In this document: positions 18,379 to 26,328 of the stretch, piece after piece
Position numbering within the stretch: the first letter of the stretch is position 1
Layout: each line of letters opens with the position of its first letter
NCBI RefSeq assembly: GCF_001026695.1
Contig: NZ_LDNB01000007.1
Coordinates: 437,556 to 501,555, forward strand
Direction of reading: 5' to 3'
DNA: 64,000 nt
From: Neobacillus vireti
GTDB lineage: Bacteria; Bacillota; Bacilli; Bacillales; Cytobacillaceae
Position numbers and translations under genes: made by a program
Notes under the pieces: generated by a model
Database searches by the model: none
Seen by the model: the letters and a program-made list of their open reading frames with translations, nothing else
Told to the model about the DNA's origin: nothing

Positions 18379-19545
18379 ATGAAAAGAATTGTTATTGTAA
18401 CTAGAGAAATGGTATTGGGAGGTGTAGAAAAGGCATTGATTTCTATGCTGAATTCTATTCCCAAAGATAAGTATAATGTAACTGTTTTAGTTATGAAACT
18501 TGGTGGAGAGCTTGAGAACGAGATACCCGATCATGTAAAAGTTGAGTGTTTATTTGGTTATGAAAATACTACAATCAAAAAAATTTCCAATTGTATAAAG
18601 GAAGGCAGATTAATTCGTGCTTTTAGAATTATTTGGTATTCACTTCTAATTAAATTAACGAAAAATGGTTTTAAACATGGTAAGTACTATTCAAAAATGA
18701 TACCGATGATTGAATCTGAATATGATTTAGCAATAGCATATCACGATCCAGCGACTTTTCCAGTCATATTTGTGATTAACAATATTAAAGCTAAATCCAA
18801 AATTGCATGGATACACGTCGATGTCTCCCGAAATATAAAGGAACTAAAACCTTATAAAGTGTTCTATGAAAAATATAATAAAATATTTTGTGTTTCGGAA
18901 AATGCAATGAAAAAATTTAATGATCTATTTCCTAATCTAAAAGAAAAAACATCTGTATTTTATAATATTCTCAACAAAAATCAAATAATAAAAATGGCAG
19001 AAAAAGATGATGGATTCAATGATCAATTTAAAGGTATACGAATTCTAACTGTAGGAAGAATTAGTACTGAGAAAGGACAAGATATAATACCTAGCGTTCT
19101 AATGAAGTTAATATCCGATGGAGAAAATGTAAGATGGTATTGTATTGGAGACGGTAATGACCGTCCGGAACTCGAAAAATTAATCAAGAAATACAGATTA
19201 GAAAATTACTTTATCTTGTTAGGAAAAAAAAGAAATCCCTATTGTTATATCAAACAATGTGATATCTATGTTCAAACTTCTAGACATGAAGGATATTGCA
19301 TCTCATTGGCTGAGGCTAGGGCATTAAATAAACCAATAGTAACTACAGATTTTGTTGGTGCAAGAGAGCAGATAGGAAATGGTGAGAATGGACTTATAAT
19401 AAATTTTAATGAAAACGAAATTTGTGCTGCGATTAAAACCCTTATTAACAATAAACACCTATGCACAAAATTTGAAAACAATTTAAAAAAAGCAAATGTG
19501 GGTTCTACAAATGAAATAATTAAATTGTTTGAAAGTGTTGGCTAA
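18379..19545 (+). CDS. GT4 glycosyltransferase (tandem copy 2)
   Basis: Also 388 residues, starting MKRIVIVTREMVLGGVEKAL behind AAGGATAGGATG. The donor domain has ILTVGRISTEKGQD, YVQTSRHEGYCISLAEA and FVGAREQIGNGENG. Differences from copy 1 concentrate in the middle acceptor part (residues ~90-190) while the donor half is nearly the same, the pattern expected if the two enzymes use the same donor sugar on different acceptors. Confidence 0.9.
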   Translation: MKRIVIVTREMVLGGVEKALISMLNSIPKDKYNVTVLVMKLGGELENEIPDHVKVECLFGYENTTIKKISNCIKEGRLIRAFRIIWYSLLIKLTKNGFKHGKYYSKMIPMIESEYDLAIAYHDPATFPVIFVINNIKAKSKIAWIHVDVSRNIKELKPYKVFYEKYNKIFCVSENAMKKFNDLFPNLKEKTSVFYNILNKNQIIKMAEKDDGFNDQFKGIRILTVGRISTEKGQDIIPSVLMKLISDGENVRWYCIGDGNDRPELEKLIKKYRLENYFILLGKKRNPYCYIKQCDIYVQTSRHEGYCISLAEARALNKPIVTTDFVGAREQIGNGENGLIINFNENEICAAIKTLINNKHLCTKFENNLKKANVGSTNEIIKLFESVG

Positions 19546-19580
19546 CGATTCAAAAAATATAAAAACAAGGTGTGAGCCTT

Positions 19581-20522
19581 TTGCAATTTGTAATGAAAAA
19601 AATTAATACGCTTATTTTAATAGTATTACAATTTATTAAAGGAAATGAAACGTTAAAAAAGAAGATAGAATATGTAAGAGGATTATATAGATACCCAAGG
19701 AAAATGATGGGAAGTGAATTTCCTAAAAGGTATTTTAATGAAGATACGGACGTTCTCGTCTTTGCAGCTCATCCTGATGATGATGTACTAGGCTTAAGTA
19801 CCACTTTATACCGCCATAGTTTGAATGGCAGAAGGATAAAAGTCATTTTTGTTACTAATGGATCAGGGAGAGATGGTGAAAGTTGGACCATAGGAGTAAG
19901 TGAATCAAAAAAGAAATCTAAAATAAGGTATAGAGAAGCTGTAGAAGCCTTATCATTAATAAATATTTCAAAAGAAAATATTTTTTGTTTTGGATATCCA
20001 GATGGAGGCACCCAGCGGTATTTGAAAAATATGGCTAAGGATATAAAGATGCTAATAGAAAAACTGAATCCAGGAAGAATTTACGTTCATTGTATCGAGG
20101 GTGGTCATGTCGATCATGATATGACTAGTTTCGTAGTTAAGACAATATGTAATAAAATAGGGTATACTAATTTGTTTGAATGGACCGAATATAATCCAAT
20201 CCAGTCTTTAGGAGCTCAAAATGTAACGTTTTTACCCACACAATCTACAGTTTTAAAGGAAATAAAAATTGAAATCTCAGAAGAGGAGCGTATTTTAAAA
20301 AGAAAAATGTTAGCATGTCACCAATCTCAAGATGTTGAACAGTTCTTTTTACAAGGGGAGGCAATACGACAAGCTAACACTTCACAATCGGAGATTGAAT
20401 TATTTGAACACTGTCAGCTCCCAAAGAATAAATTACAACCTATATTAAAAGATTTTAATAAATCGATGAAAAGGTTACAAAAAAAATCTTTCAAAACAAA
20501 AAAATATTGTTTAAGTGATTGA
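19581..20522 (+). CDS. PIG-L family (LmbE-like) deacetylase
   Basis: The zinc motif HPDD is at about residues 64-67 (FAAHPDDDVLG) and the third ligand His lies in HVDHDM near 175, which define PIG-L/LmbE enzymes that remove N-acetyl groups from GlcNAc-type sugars. The start is set at TTG 19581, 8 bp after AAGGTG; a GTG at 19572 overlaps that ribosome site. The 313-residue product has a weakly hydrophobic N-terminus (residues ~8-20) that may dock on the membrane. The last three bases of the gene overlap the -35 box of an internal promoter. It likely deacetylates a polymer precursor. Confidence 0.85.
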   Translation: MQFVMKKINTLILIVLQFIKGNETLKKKIEYVRGLYRYPRKMMGSEFPKRYFNEDTDVLVFAAHPDDDVLGLSTTLYRHSLNGRRIKVIFVTNGSGRDGESWTIGVSESKKKSKIRYREAVEALSLINISKENIFCFGYPDGGTQRYLKNMAKDIKMLIEKLNPGRIYVHCIEGGHVDHDMTSFVVKTICNKIGYTNLFEWTEYNPIQSLGAQNVTFLPTQSTVLKEIKIEISEEERILKRKMLACHQSQDVEQFFLQGEAIRQANTSQSEIELFEHCQLPKNKLQPILKDFNKSMKRLQKKSFKTKKYCLSD

Positions 20523-20547
20523 CACTTTAGTGAAAAACGCTAATAAT
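20519..20547 (+). promoter_or_regulatory. Sigma-A promoter upstream of the DUF115/GT42-like gene
   Basis: TTGACA (20519-20524), a 17-bp spacer and AATAAT (20542-20547) form a near-consensus promoter whose -35 box overlaps the stop codon of the deacetylase gene. The predicted start is near 20554, giving a leader of roughly 180 nt. The sequence around the -35 (AAGTGATTGACACT) is repeated at the promoter at 22967. Confidence 0.65.
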
Positions 20548-20560
20548 TTACTTATGGGTT

Positions 20561-20577
20561 GTTCTTTAAAAAGAATC
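20561..20577. promoter_or_regulatory. SinR-box-like inverted repeat
   Basis: GTTCTTTAAAAAGAATC contains the inverted repeat TTCTTT-AA-AAAGAA and one exact GTTCTTT, matching the GTTCTYT boxes bound by SinR at eps promoters in Bacillus subtilis. It lies about 7-24 bp after the predicted transcription start, a position where bound repressor would block the promoter. Binding by the SinR-like protein of this cluster is inferred. Confidence 0.55.
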
Positions 20578-20666
20578 GTTTTTTTTGAAAGGAAATTGAT
20601 TGCTGCCAATCAAAATAGGAATACTATTAGTGTATAGCTAAGAAAGGTGTTATTTTTTACACTCAT

Positions 20667-20673
20667 GTTCTTT
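20667..20673. promoter_or_regulatory. Second GTTCTTT box in the leader
   Basis: A second exact GTTCTTT lies 106 bp downstream of the first and is followed by ATATTGTAC. The same flanking pattern (TTATTTTTTAC, a few bases, then ATGTTCTTTATA) occurs at 23110. It may be an auxiliary repressor site for cooperative binding. Confidence 0.4.
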
Positions 20674-20733
20674 ATATTGTACATTTTGGTCCTTGCGAAT
20701 AAAACTATTAAGCTCTAAAAGGCGATGAGGATT

Positions 20734-21588
20734 ATGATATTAGAAAAAATTTTAAAAAGTAACAAACTCATATATTTCCTAATAAGACAATTAAGAAATA
20801 TACAATATAACATTTTGCCAACCAGTATTTCTATTTTTATTTTCAATATTAAAAAGTTCTTCAGAGTAATGCGCTTTTATAGAAAAGGCCGTTACGAAAA
20901 GTTAAGAAATGTTAAAAATATACATAAAGGGGAAAGATGTTTTATTGTAGCTACAGGCCCAAGTATAACAATAGAAGATCTCGAAAAATTAAAAAATGAA
21001 ATCACCTTTAGCATGAATTCCATCTGTCTAGCCTTCGATGAAACGGATTGGAGGCCAACGTATTATGGGATACAGGATATAGGTGTATTTAATAAGTTTG
21101 AACAATATATAGAAAAATTAAATGTCGAATGTAAATTTATAAGTGATAATATTTTCACAAAGAAAAATGTCCCAGATGATCATTTTATTTTTCCTCTAAA
21201 TTTGCTAAACCATAATTCTCCACACCGAAAGTATCGAACAAAATTTAGTAATAATGCTTTTGCAGTTATATACGATGGATATACTATCACATATTCTCTT
21301 ATTCAATTAGCCATATACATGGGTTTTGCGGAAATTTATTTACTTGGTACTGATTGTAGTTACTCAAGCAATATGAAACATCATTTTAAAGATTATGACC
21401 ATGTTGATCCAACCTTTTTATTAGCAGGTGATAAAATGATTAGCGCCTATAAAGAAGCAAAGAAATATGCAGACCGCCATAATATAAAAATTTATAATGC
21501 GACAAGGGGAGGGATGTTGGAGGTTTTTGATAGAGTAAATCTAGAAGATGTTATCTTAGAAGATTATAAAAGTATGAGATTGCAATAA
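20734..21588 (+). CDS. DUF115 / GT42-like protein, candidate CMP-nonulosonate or CMP-Kdo transferase
   Basis: The 284-residue product (an ATG at 20725 would add three residues but is only 2 bp from the AAAGG site) has no signal peptide. Its core reads CFIVATGPSITIEDLEKL (70-87), then SMNSICLAF, and near 177-205 TITYSLIQLAIYMGF followed by AEIYLLGTDCSYSS. This glycine-proline-serine loop plus the YMGF..IYLLG.D pattern is the layout of DUF115 proteins, including flagellin Maf transferases, and of GT42 sialyltransferases (GNGPSL, ITSG, GYKEIYLSGID). Those use CMP-activated nine- or eight-carbon acids. It lies between two matching promoter modules and close to the CMP-Kdo genes, so Kdo transfer is a reasonable but untested assignment. 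Confidence 0.65.
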   Translation: MILEKILKSNKLIYFLIRQLRNIQYNILPTSISIFIFNIKKFFRVMRFYRKGRYEKLRNVKNIHKGERCFIVATGPSITIEDLEKLKNEITFSMNSICLAFDETDWRPTYYGIQDIGVFNKFEQYIEKLNVECKFISDNIFTKKNVPDDHFIFPLNLLNHNSPHRKYRTKFSNNAFAVIYDGYTITYSLIQLAIYMGFAEIYLLGTDCSYSSNMKHHFKDYDHVDPTFLLAGDKMISAYKEAKKYADRHNIKIYNATRGGMLEVFDRVNLEDVILEDYKSMRLQ

Positions 21589-21722
21589 TTAGGGTTTGGA
21601 ACAAGTTAAATTATGTAAAGTTGCTGCTAAATGGCCTATATTTATAACGATTGTTAAAATCCCATTTTGCTAATAATATAACAGTAGTGTAGTAATCTCA
21701 GACATTTAAAGGGGGAAAATGC

Positions 21723-22883
21723 TTGCATGGAAGATTAGAGCAACTTGATTCGCTAAGAGGATTAGCAGCAGTAACAGTTATGTTTTCTCATTTTAGTGAT
21801 GTGACAACGACCTACTTATTTTCGGTGCTATTTGCTAGAACGCCACTTAAAGTGTTAATTAATGGACACTCTGCGGTACTTCTTTTTTTTGTTTTAAGTG
21901 GATTTGTTTTGTCATTGCCGTTATTAAATGGGAGGCCAATAAATTATTCAGTATTTGTAGGTAGGAGAATTCTAAGAATCTATATGCCATACTTAGTTTC
22001 AATAATCCTGTCAATTTTGTTGTCATTGGTATTATCAAGAGGTGGAATTGGTGGTTTAAGTGATTGGTTTAATATTACTTGGACTTCTAAAATTAGCATA
22101 TCATTATTATATGAGCATTTGCTCTTAATTGGTAATATTCATTCAGATGCTTTTAATAACGTCATTTGGTCATTAGTTCATGAAATGAGAATATCGCTAT
22201 TATTCCCGTTGGTTTTTTTGATTGTTAAGAAATTCGATTGGAAATATAGTATTCTGATAGGTTTCTTTTTATCCTTTTTTTCCATTCTTAATGATAACTT
22301 TGGCTTTCAAGTAAGTAATGGATATTTTACTACCAATTGGGATACTTTACACTATGCTTCGATGTTCATTATTGGAGGAGTGATTGCGAAGCACTTTAAA
22401 GAAATCATTATGATGTATCAGAGTTTATCAAAGCTGATTAAATGGATATTGTTTATATCTGCTTTTGTTTTTTATAACTATCCAGGTGTAGGTATTAGAA
22501 TATTAAATATCATTAATTTTCCTTATCCAGCAAGAGTTCTTATGGATTATATAGGAGGTATGGGCGCAGTTTTGTTTATTGTTATTGCTTTAGGATCTGG
22601 TAAGGTAACAAAGTTATTAATGTTAAAACCGATAAATTTTATAGGAAAGATCTCCTATAGCTTATATCTATATCATCTCGTTGTTCTTTTAAGTTTAACT
22701 TACTTGTTATATAGTGTAGTACCAATTGGAGTAATTTTCCTATTAACAATTGTAGTGTCAATCTGTTTTTCAACATTAGCCTATTTTTTCGTGGAAGTGC
22801 CTTTTATGAAATTAGGTAAAAAAATCTCTAATAAACAAAAACTAAAACAATTACCGAAAGAATTAAATAAAAGTATTACCTAA
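21723..22883 (+). CDS. Membrane O-acyltransferase (acyltransferase family 3, OafA-like)
   Basis: A 386-residue integral membrane protein starting with TTG at 21723, 8 bp after AAAGGGGG. The N-terminus has QLDSLRGLAAVTVMFSH with the R and H typical of the family, followed by about ten membrane helices and the late segment ISYSLYLYHLVVLL. Family members transfer acetyl or other acyl groups to surface sugars. It is a paralogue of the gene at 27489 (shared RLEQLDSLRGLAA / RYDQLDSLRGLAA start and the NNVIWSLVHEMRISL block). Confidence 0.87.
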   Translation: MHGRLEQLDSLRGLAAVTVMFSHFSDVTTTYLFSVLFARTPLKVLINGHSAVLLFFVLSGFVLSLPLLNGRPINYSVFVGRRILRIYMPYLVSIILSILLSLVLSRGGIGGLSDWFNITWTSKISISLLYEHLLLIGNIHSDAFNNVIWSLVHEMRISLLFPLVFLIVKKFDWKYSILIGFFLSFFSILNDNFGFQVSNGYFTTNWDTLHYASMFIIGGVIAKHFKEIIMMYQSLSKLIKWILFISAFVFYNYPGVGIRILNIINFPYPARVLMDYIGGMGAVLFIVIALGSGKVTKLLMLKPINFIGKISYSLYLYHLVVLLSLTYLLYSVVPIGVIFLLTIVVSICFSTLAYFFVEVPFMKLGKKISNKQKLKQLPKELNKSIT

Positions 22884-22966
22884 TATTTCTGTGTTAAGAA
22901 TATTTTGTTTTAAAGTTGAGGGTCCTGCGGTTAGGAAATTAATAAGAAAAAGTTTCAACAAAGTGA

Positions 22967-22995
22967 TTGACACTAGGGAAAAAAGATGATATTTT
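22967..22995 (+). promoter_or_regulatory. Sigma-A promoter of the CMP-Kdo operon
   Basis: TTGACA (22967-22972), exactly 17 bp, then TATTTT (22990-22995) gives a good promoter with a predicted start near 23002. The leader to the ATG at 23164 is about 160 nt. The -35 region repeats the AAGTGATTGACACT of the promoter at 20519. A weaker second promoter-like pair, TTGCTT (23044-23049) and TATAAA (23066-23071), lies within the leader. Confidence 0.65.
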
Positions 22996-23005
22996 CTCTT
23001 TAAAT

Positions 23006-23023
23006 CGTTCTTTATAATGAACG
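23006..23023. promoter_or_regulatory. SinR-box-like palindrome at the Kdo promoter
   Basis: CGTTCTTTATAATGAACG is an 18-bp palindrome with a single mismatched pair and contains an exact GTTCTTT. It begins a few bases after the predicted transcription start of the Kdo operon, the same place as the repeat at 20561. The SinR-like protein encoded at 3281 is the obvious candidate binder; this is inference. Confidence 0.55.
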
Positions 23024-23111
23024 AGTTGGATCTTTAAAGTTATTTGCTTGTAATACCGATCTTTTTATAAAAAATTTAAGCGAAGCTGTTACTTATTTTT
23101 TTACTTTTGAT

Positions 23112-23127
23112 GTTCTTTATAATGAAT
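23112..23127. promoter_or_regulatory. Second GTTCTTT box in the Kdo leader
   Basis: GTTCTTTATAATGAAT starts 105 bp downstream of the first box and nearly repeats its core (TTCTTTATAATGAA is shared). The matching spacing in the other promoter module is 106 bp, close to ten helical turns, so the two boxes face the same side of the DNA. Confidence 0.4.
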
Positions 23128-23163
23128 GATAAAAAACGATTATTTACAAAGGATGTTGAGAAA

Positions 23164-23829
23164 ATGAGAAAAAAGGTAGTCGCATTTGTCCCAATTAAAT
23201 TAAACAGTCAAAGACTAGCAAATAAAAATATTCTGCCAATAGGCGATCACCCATTAAGCTGGTATGTATTCAGTAATTTATTGAGAATAAAAAAAATTGA
23301 TGAAGTATACGTTTTTTGTAGTGATGAAAATGTAATGAACTATGTACCAAAAGGTGTGAATTTTCTTAAACGAGATCGTCTTCTTGATGGCGATTTAGTG
23401 AAAGGGAATGAAATCTATCAGGCTTTTATTAATATGATTGACAGTGATATATACCTTCTTGCGCATACTACCTCGCCTTTCATGACTCATACATCAATTG
23501 AAAATGCTTTGGAGAATGTTTTAAGTGAAAACTATGATTCTGCACTAAGTGTTCAGAAAAAACAGACCTTTGTTTGGTACAAAGCGCAGACATTAAACTA
23601 CGAATGCGACGATATTCCAAGAACTCAGGATATCGAACCTATCTATATAGAAACAAGTGGATTTTATATTTTTAAAAAGGATCACTTTTTAACACATGGA
23701 AGAAGGATTGGATTTAACCCATATTTTCAAGAGTTGGATGACATTGAAGCAATTGATATTGATACGAAAGATGATTACGAATATGCTTTAAAGATTATTG
23801 AAATGGATAAGCATTTACAAAAAGTATAG
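23164..23829 (+). CDS. CMP-sugar (Kdo/acylneuraminate-type) cytidylyltransferase
   Basis: The start ATG 23164 follows AAAGGA by 10 bp; in-frame starts further up lie in the leader without a ribosome site. The 221-residue GT-A protein begins VVAFVPIKLNSQRLANKNILPIG, the CTP-binding signature of PF02348 (acylneuraminate and Kdo cytidylyltransferases), and has LLAHTTSPF and IETSGFYIF downstream. By sequence it looks more NeuA-like than classical KdsB. Because kdsA, kdsD and kdsC follow directly, its expected reaction is CTP plus Kdo to CMP-Kdo and pyrophosphate. It is the first gene of a four-gene operon. Confidence 0.82.
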   Translation: MRKKVVAFVPIKLNSQRLANKNILPIGDHPLSWYVFSNLLRIKKIDEVYVFCSDENVMNYVPKGVNFLKRDRLLDGDLVKGNEIYQAFINMIDSDIYLLAHTTSPFMTHTSIENALENVLSENYDSALSVQKKQTFVWYKAQTLNYECDDIPRTQDIEPIYIETSGFYIFKKDHFLTHGRRIGFNPYFQELDDIEAIDIDTKDDYEYALKIIEMDKHLQKV

Positions 23830-23849
23830 AATTTTGGAGCTGAAATTTA

Positions 23850-24683
23850 ATGGTGAAGGAAATTATTTTACGTGAAGACATTATATTTGGTGGAAACAGT
23901 CCCTTTGTATTAATAGCTGGTCCTTGCATGATTGAAAGTGAAAAACTTGTAATGGAAACAGCTGCCATTATAAAGGAAATTACCGAAAAACTTAGCATAC
24001 CATTTGTTTTTAAAGCATCTTTTGATAAAGCTAACCGTTCCTCGATTTATTCGGAAAGAGGCCCTGGTATTCATAAAGGATTAGAGATATTAGATCAAGT
24101 AAAAAACGATTTAAATATTCCAATAACAACAGACATCCACGATGCTAGTCAGGCAGAGATTGTTGGGGGTGTAGTTGACATTATTCAAATTCCTGCTTTT
24201 CTATGCAGACAAACCGATATATTAGTAAACGCCGCAAAAACCAATAAAATCGTTAACATAAAAAAGGGACAATTTTTAGCCCCTTGGGATATGAAGAATG
24301 TCGTCGTTAAAATAGAGGAATCAGGGAACGAAAAGGTTTTATTAACAGAAAGAGGTTCTACATTTGGTTATAACAACCTAGTTGTTGATATGCGGTCGCT
24401 CCCAACAATGAGAGAATTTGATGCCCCAGTTGTGTTCGATGCCACACATAGTGTGCAAATACCTGGTGGTTTGGGCACAAGTACGGGTGGAAAAAGAGAG
24501 TTCGTCCCATATCTTGCTCGAGCAGCAGCTGCAGTCGGAATTGATGCATTATTTTTAGAGGTTCACCCCGATCCTGACCGAGCTTTATCGGATGGTCCTA
24601 ACATGATAAAACTCGACAATCTTGAAGAATTTCTTAAACCTATAGTGGAAATTGATCGTCTCATTAAAGGCAAGTCAAAATAG
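23850..24683 (+). CDS. kdsA: 3-deoxy-8-phosphooctulonate synthase (Kdo-8-P synthase)
   Basis: The 277-residue protein condenses phosphoenolpyruvate with arabinose 5-phosphate. Diagnostic stretches are [30 protein letters not shown] and [12 protein letters not shown], which separate KdsA from DAHP synthase. The early segment [11 protein letters not shown] carries Cys at residue 26; this is the cysteine of metal-dependent KdsA (as in Aquifex), where the metal-free enterobacterial type has Asn. It begins 20 bp after the cytidylyltransferase, behind GGAGC. In a Gram-positive cluster this points to a polymer containing Kdo. Confidence 0.95.
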   Translation: MVKEIILREDIIFGGNSPFVLIAGPCMIESEKLVMETAAIIKEITEKLSIPFVFKASFDKANRSSIYSERGPGIHKGLEILDQVKNDLNIPITTDIHDASQAEIVGGVVDIIQIPAFLCRQTDILVNAAKTNKIVNIKKGQFLAPWDMKNVVVKIEESGNEKVLLTERGSTFGYNNLVVDMRSLPTMREFDAPVVFDATHSVQIPGGLGTSTGGKREFVPYLARAAAAVGIDALFLEVHPDPDRALSDGPNMIKLDNLEEFLKPIVEIDRLIKGKSK

Positions 24684-24697
24684 AGGAGAAGGCATAT

Positions 24698-25681
24698 ATG
24701 GTAAAAGGTTTATTAACAACTAATAAGCATATCTCTACCATTAAAGAAGTTTTAGCGGAAGAAGCCCAGGCTATTTTAAAATTAATAGAAGATTTGAATC
24801 AGGAGGTTGCCCAAATAATTGAAATGATCCTTGGCTGTAACGGAAGAATTATCGTGACTGGAGTCGGAAAGTCGGGGATTATAGGACGGAAAATAACAGC
24901 TACTTTAGCTAGTACTGGAACCCCTTCTTTATACTTACATCCTGCCGAAGGGCTCCATGGAGACTTAGGAATGGTCACTCAATCCGATATTGTTTTGGCG
25001 CTTTCAAATAGTGGGGAGTCAGAGGAAGTCATTAGTATGATTCCATCCATTAAACGTATTGGTGCTAGACTAATAGCTTTTGTCGGGAATTCAAATTCTA
25101 CTTTAGCGAATAAAGCGGATCACATTCTTTGTACAGGAAAGGTAAAGGAAGCTTGTCCCCTTGGCTTAACCCCAACAACAAGTACAACATTAATGCTTGC
25201 TTTAGGAGATGCCATTGCAATCACCTTATTAAAAGCTCGTAACTTCACATCCGAAAATTTTGCCATTTTTCATCCGGGTGGCTCACTTGGAAAAAGATTG
25301 TTACTTACTGTAAGTGCAATAGTAGATATTACAAAAAAAAATCCAACTTCTTTAAAAACAAATACAGTTAAAGAAGTTATTTTTAGTATGACTGAGTCTG
25401 GTTTAGGGGCATCTAGTATTATTGATCATACTGGTAAACTAGTTGGCATTATCACTGATGGAGACCTCCGAAGGGCTTTGGCTAAAGGAAATAAATTTAT
25501 TGATCTTTCAATCCAACATTTATATAACGAAAATCCCACAACAATCAGACCAACTTCCTTAGCTGTTGAGGCTTTAAATATAATGGAAAATTTAAAGATT
25601 AATGTATTGCCGGTTGTAAATGATCGGAATGAACCGATTGCTATGATTCATTTACATGACATAACCAAATTGGGGTTTTAA
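24698..25681 (+). CDS. kdsD: Arabinose-5-phosphate isomerase (KdsD/KpsF type)
   Basis: This 327-residue enzyme converts ribulose 5-phosphate to arabinose 5-phosphate, the first substrate of Kdo synthesis. An N-terminal SIS domain (about 35-180) has VTGVGKSGIIGRK, HPAEGLHGDLGMV and ALSNSGES; two CBS domains follow (about 205-327) with ITDGDLRRAL. This SIS plus double CBS layout is that of KdsD, KpsF and GutQ. It starts 14 bp after kdsA behind GAGGAGAAGG, so it belongs to the same operon. Confidence 0.93.
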   Translation: MVKGLLTTNKHISTIKEVLAEEAQAILKLIEDLNQEVAQIIEMILGCNGRIIVTGVGKSGIIGRKITATLASTGTPSLYLHPAEGLHGDLGMVTQSDIVLALSNSGESEEVISMIPSIKRIGARLIAFVGNSNSTLANKADHILCTGKVKEACPLGLTPTTSTTLMLALGDAIAITLLKARNFTSENFAIFHPGGSLGKRLLLTVSAIVDITKKNPTSLKTNTVKEVIFSMTESGLGASSIIDHTGKLVGIITDGDLRRALAKGNKFIDLSIQHLYNENPTTIRPTSLAVEALNIMENLKINVLPVVNDRNEPIAMIHLHDITKLGF

Positions 25682-25684
25682 ACA

Positions 25685-26215
25685 GTGAAAAAGTCCGAAA
25701 TAAAATTAATCGTATTAGATGTTGATGGGGTATTAACCGACGGAAATTTATTAATTGGTTCCAATGGTGTTGAATTTAAAAGCTTTCATGTAAAAGATGG
25801 CATGGGTATTAGTCTGGTGCGTTTCTATGGAATAAAGGTTGCCATCATTACTGGAAGAAAATCAGAATCTGTTCAAATTCGCTCTAGAGAGTTAAATATT
25901 GATTTTTTATACGAAGGAATTGCCAATAAAGAAGAAATATTATATGAAATTATTACATTACTTGAAATTGATCTAAAGAATGTATGTTATATAGGCGATG
26001 ATATCAATGATTTGCCAGTGATAAAATTAGTGGGTTATTCTGCTGCTCCTCAAGATGCTGTAGAAATTGTTAGGAAATCAGTAGATTATATATGTAAATA
26101 TAATGGTGGAAACGGAGCTGTTCGAGAAGTGATTGATTTAATTCTTGCTGAACAAGCAGATTACGATGTTTTAGTTGAAAATTATCTGAGTGAGAAAATA
26201 AAAATTACTCAGTAA
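25685..26215 (+). CDS. kdsC: Kdo-8-phosphate phosphatase (HAD family)
   Basis: A 176-residue HAD hydrolase starting GTG at 25685, three bases after kdsD. It has the nucleophile motif DVDGVLTDG (residues ~12-20), KDGMGISLV, TGRKSE and the acidic motif GDDINDLP. The short length without a cap domain and the VKDGMG block are those of KdsC, which works as a tetramer and removes the phosphate from Kdo-8-P. It ends the four-gene Kdo set. A 113-bp AT-rich gap with a stem-loop follows. Confidence 0.92.
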   Translation: MKKSEIKLIVLDVDGVLTDGNLLIGSNGVEFKSFHVKDGMGISLVRFYGIKVAIITGRKSESVQIRSRELNIDFLYEGIANKEEILYEIITLLEIDLKNVCYIGDDINDLPVIKLVGYSAAPQDAVEIVRKSVDYICKYNGGNGAVREVIDLILAEQADYDVLVENYLSEKIKITQ

Positions 26216-26272
26216 TAGAAATAGAATCTATCAAAACAAAATACTATTAAATAAAAATTTAAATATAAAGAA

Positions 26273-26309
26273 TAAAATTAAATGCCGATGAATGGGTCAT
26301 TTAATTTTA
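26273..26309. repeat. 12-bp perfect inverted repeat with 13-nt loop
   Basis: TAAAATTAAATG (26273-26284) and CATTTAATTTTA (26298-26309) are perfect inverted copies. The stem is almost all A/T and is not followed by a run of T, so it is a poor terminator; it could slow RNA decay between the Kdo genes and the acyltransferase. The loop contains a 19-nt sequence found again at 28996. Confidence 0.5.
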
Positions 26310-26328
26310 TAGAAAGTGGGACGATTGG

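Noticed and set aside
20665-20718. Short frame MFFILYILV... as a leader peptide, matched by ATGTTCTTTATA at 23110
   Set aside because: Neither ATG has a ribosome site, and the shared bases are better explained by the GTTCTTT box; the frames diverge at once afterwards.
23107-23163. Longer start of the cytidylyltransferase
   Set aside because: No ribosome site precedes it and it would include the second GTTCTTT box; ATG 23164 follows AAAGGA and gives the family N-terminus.
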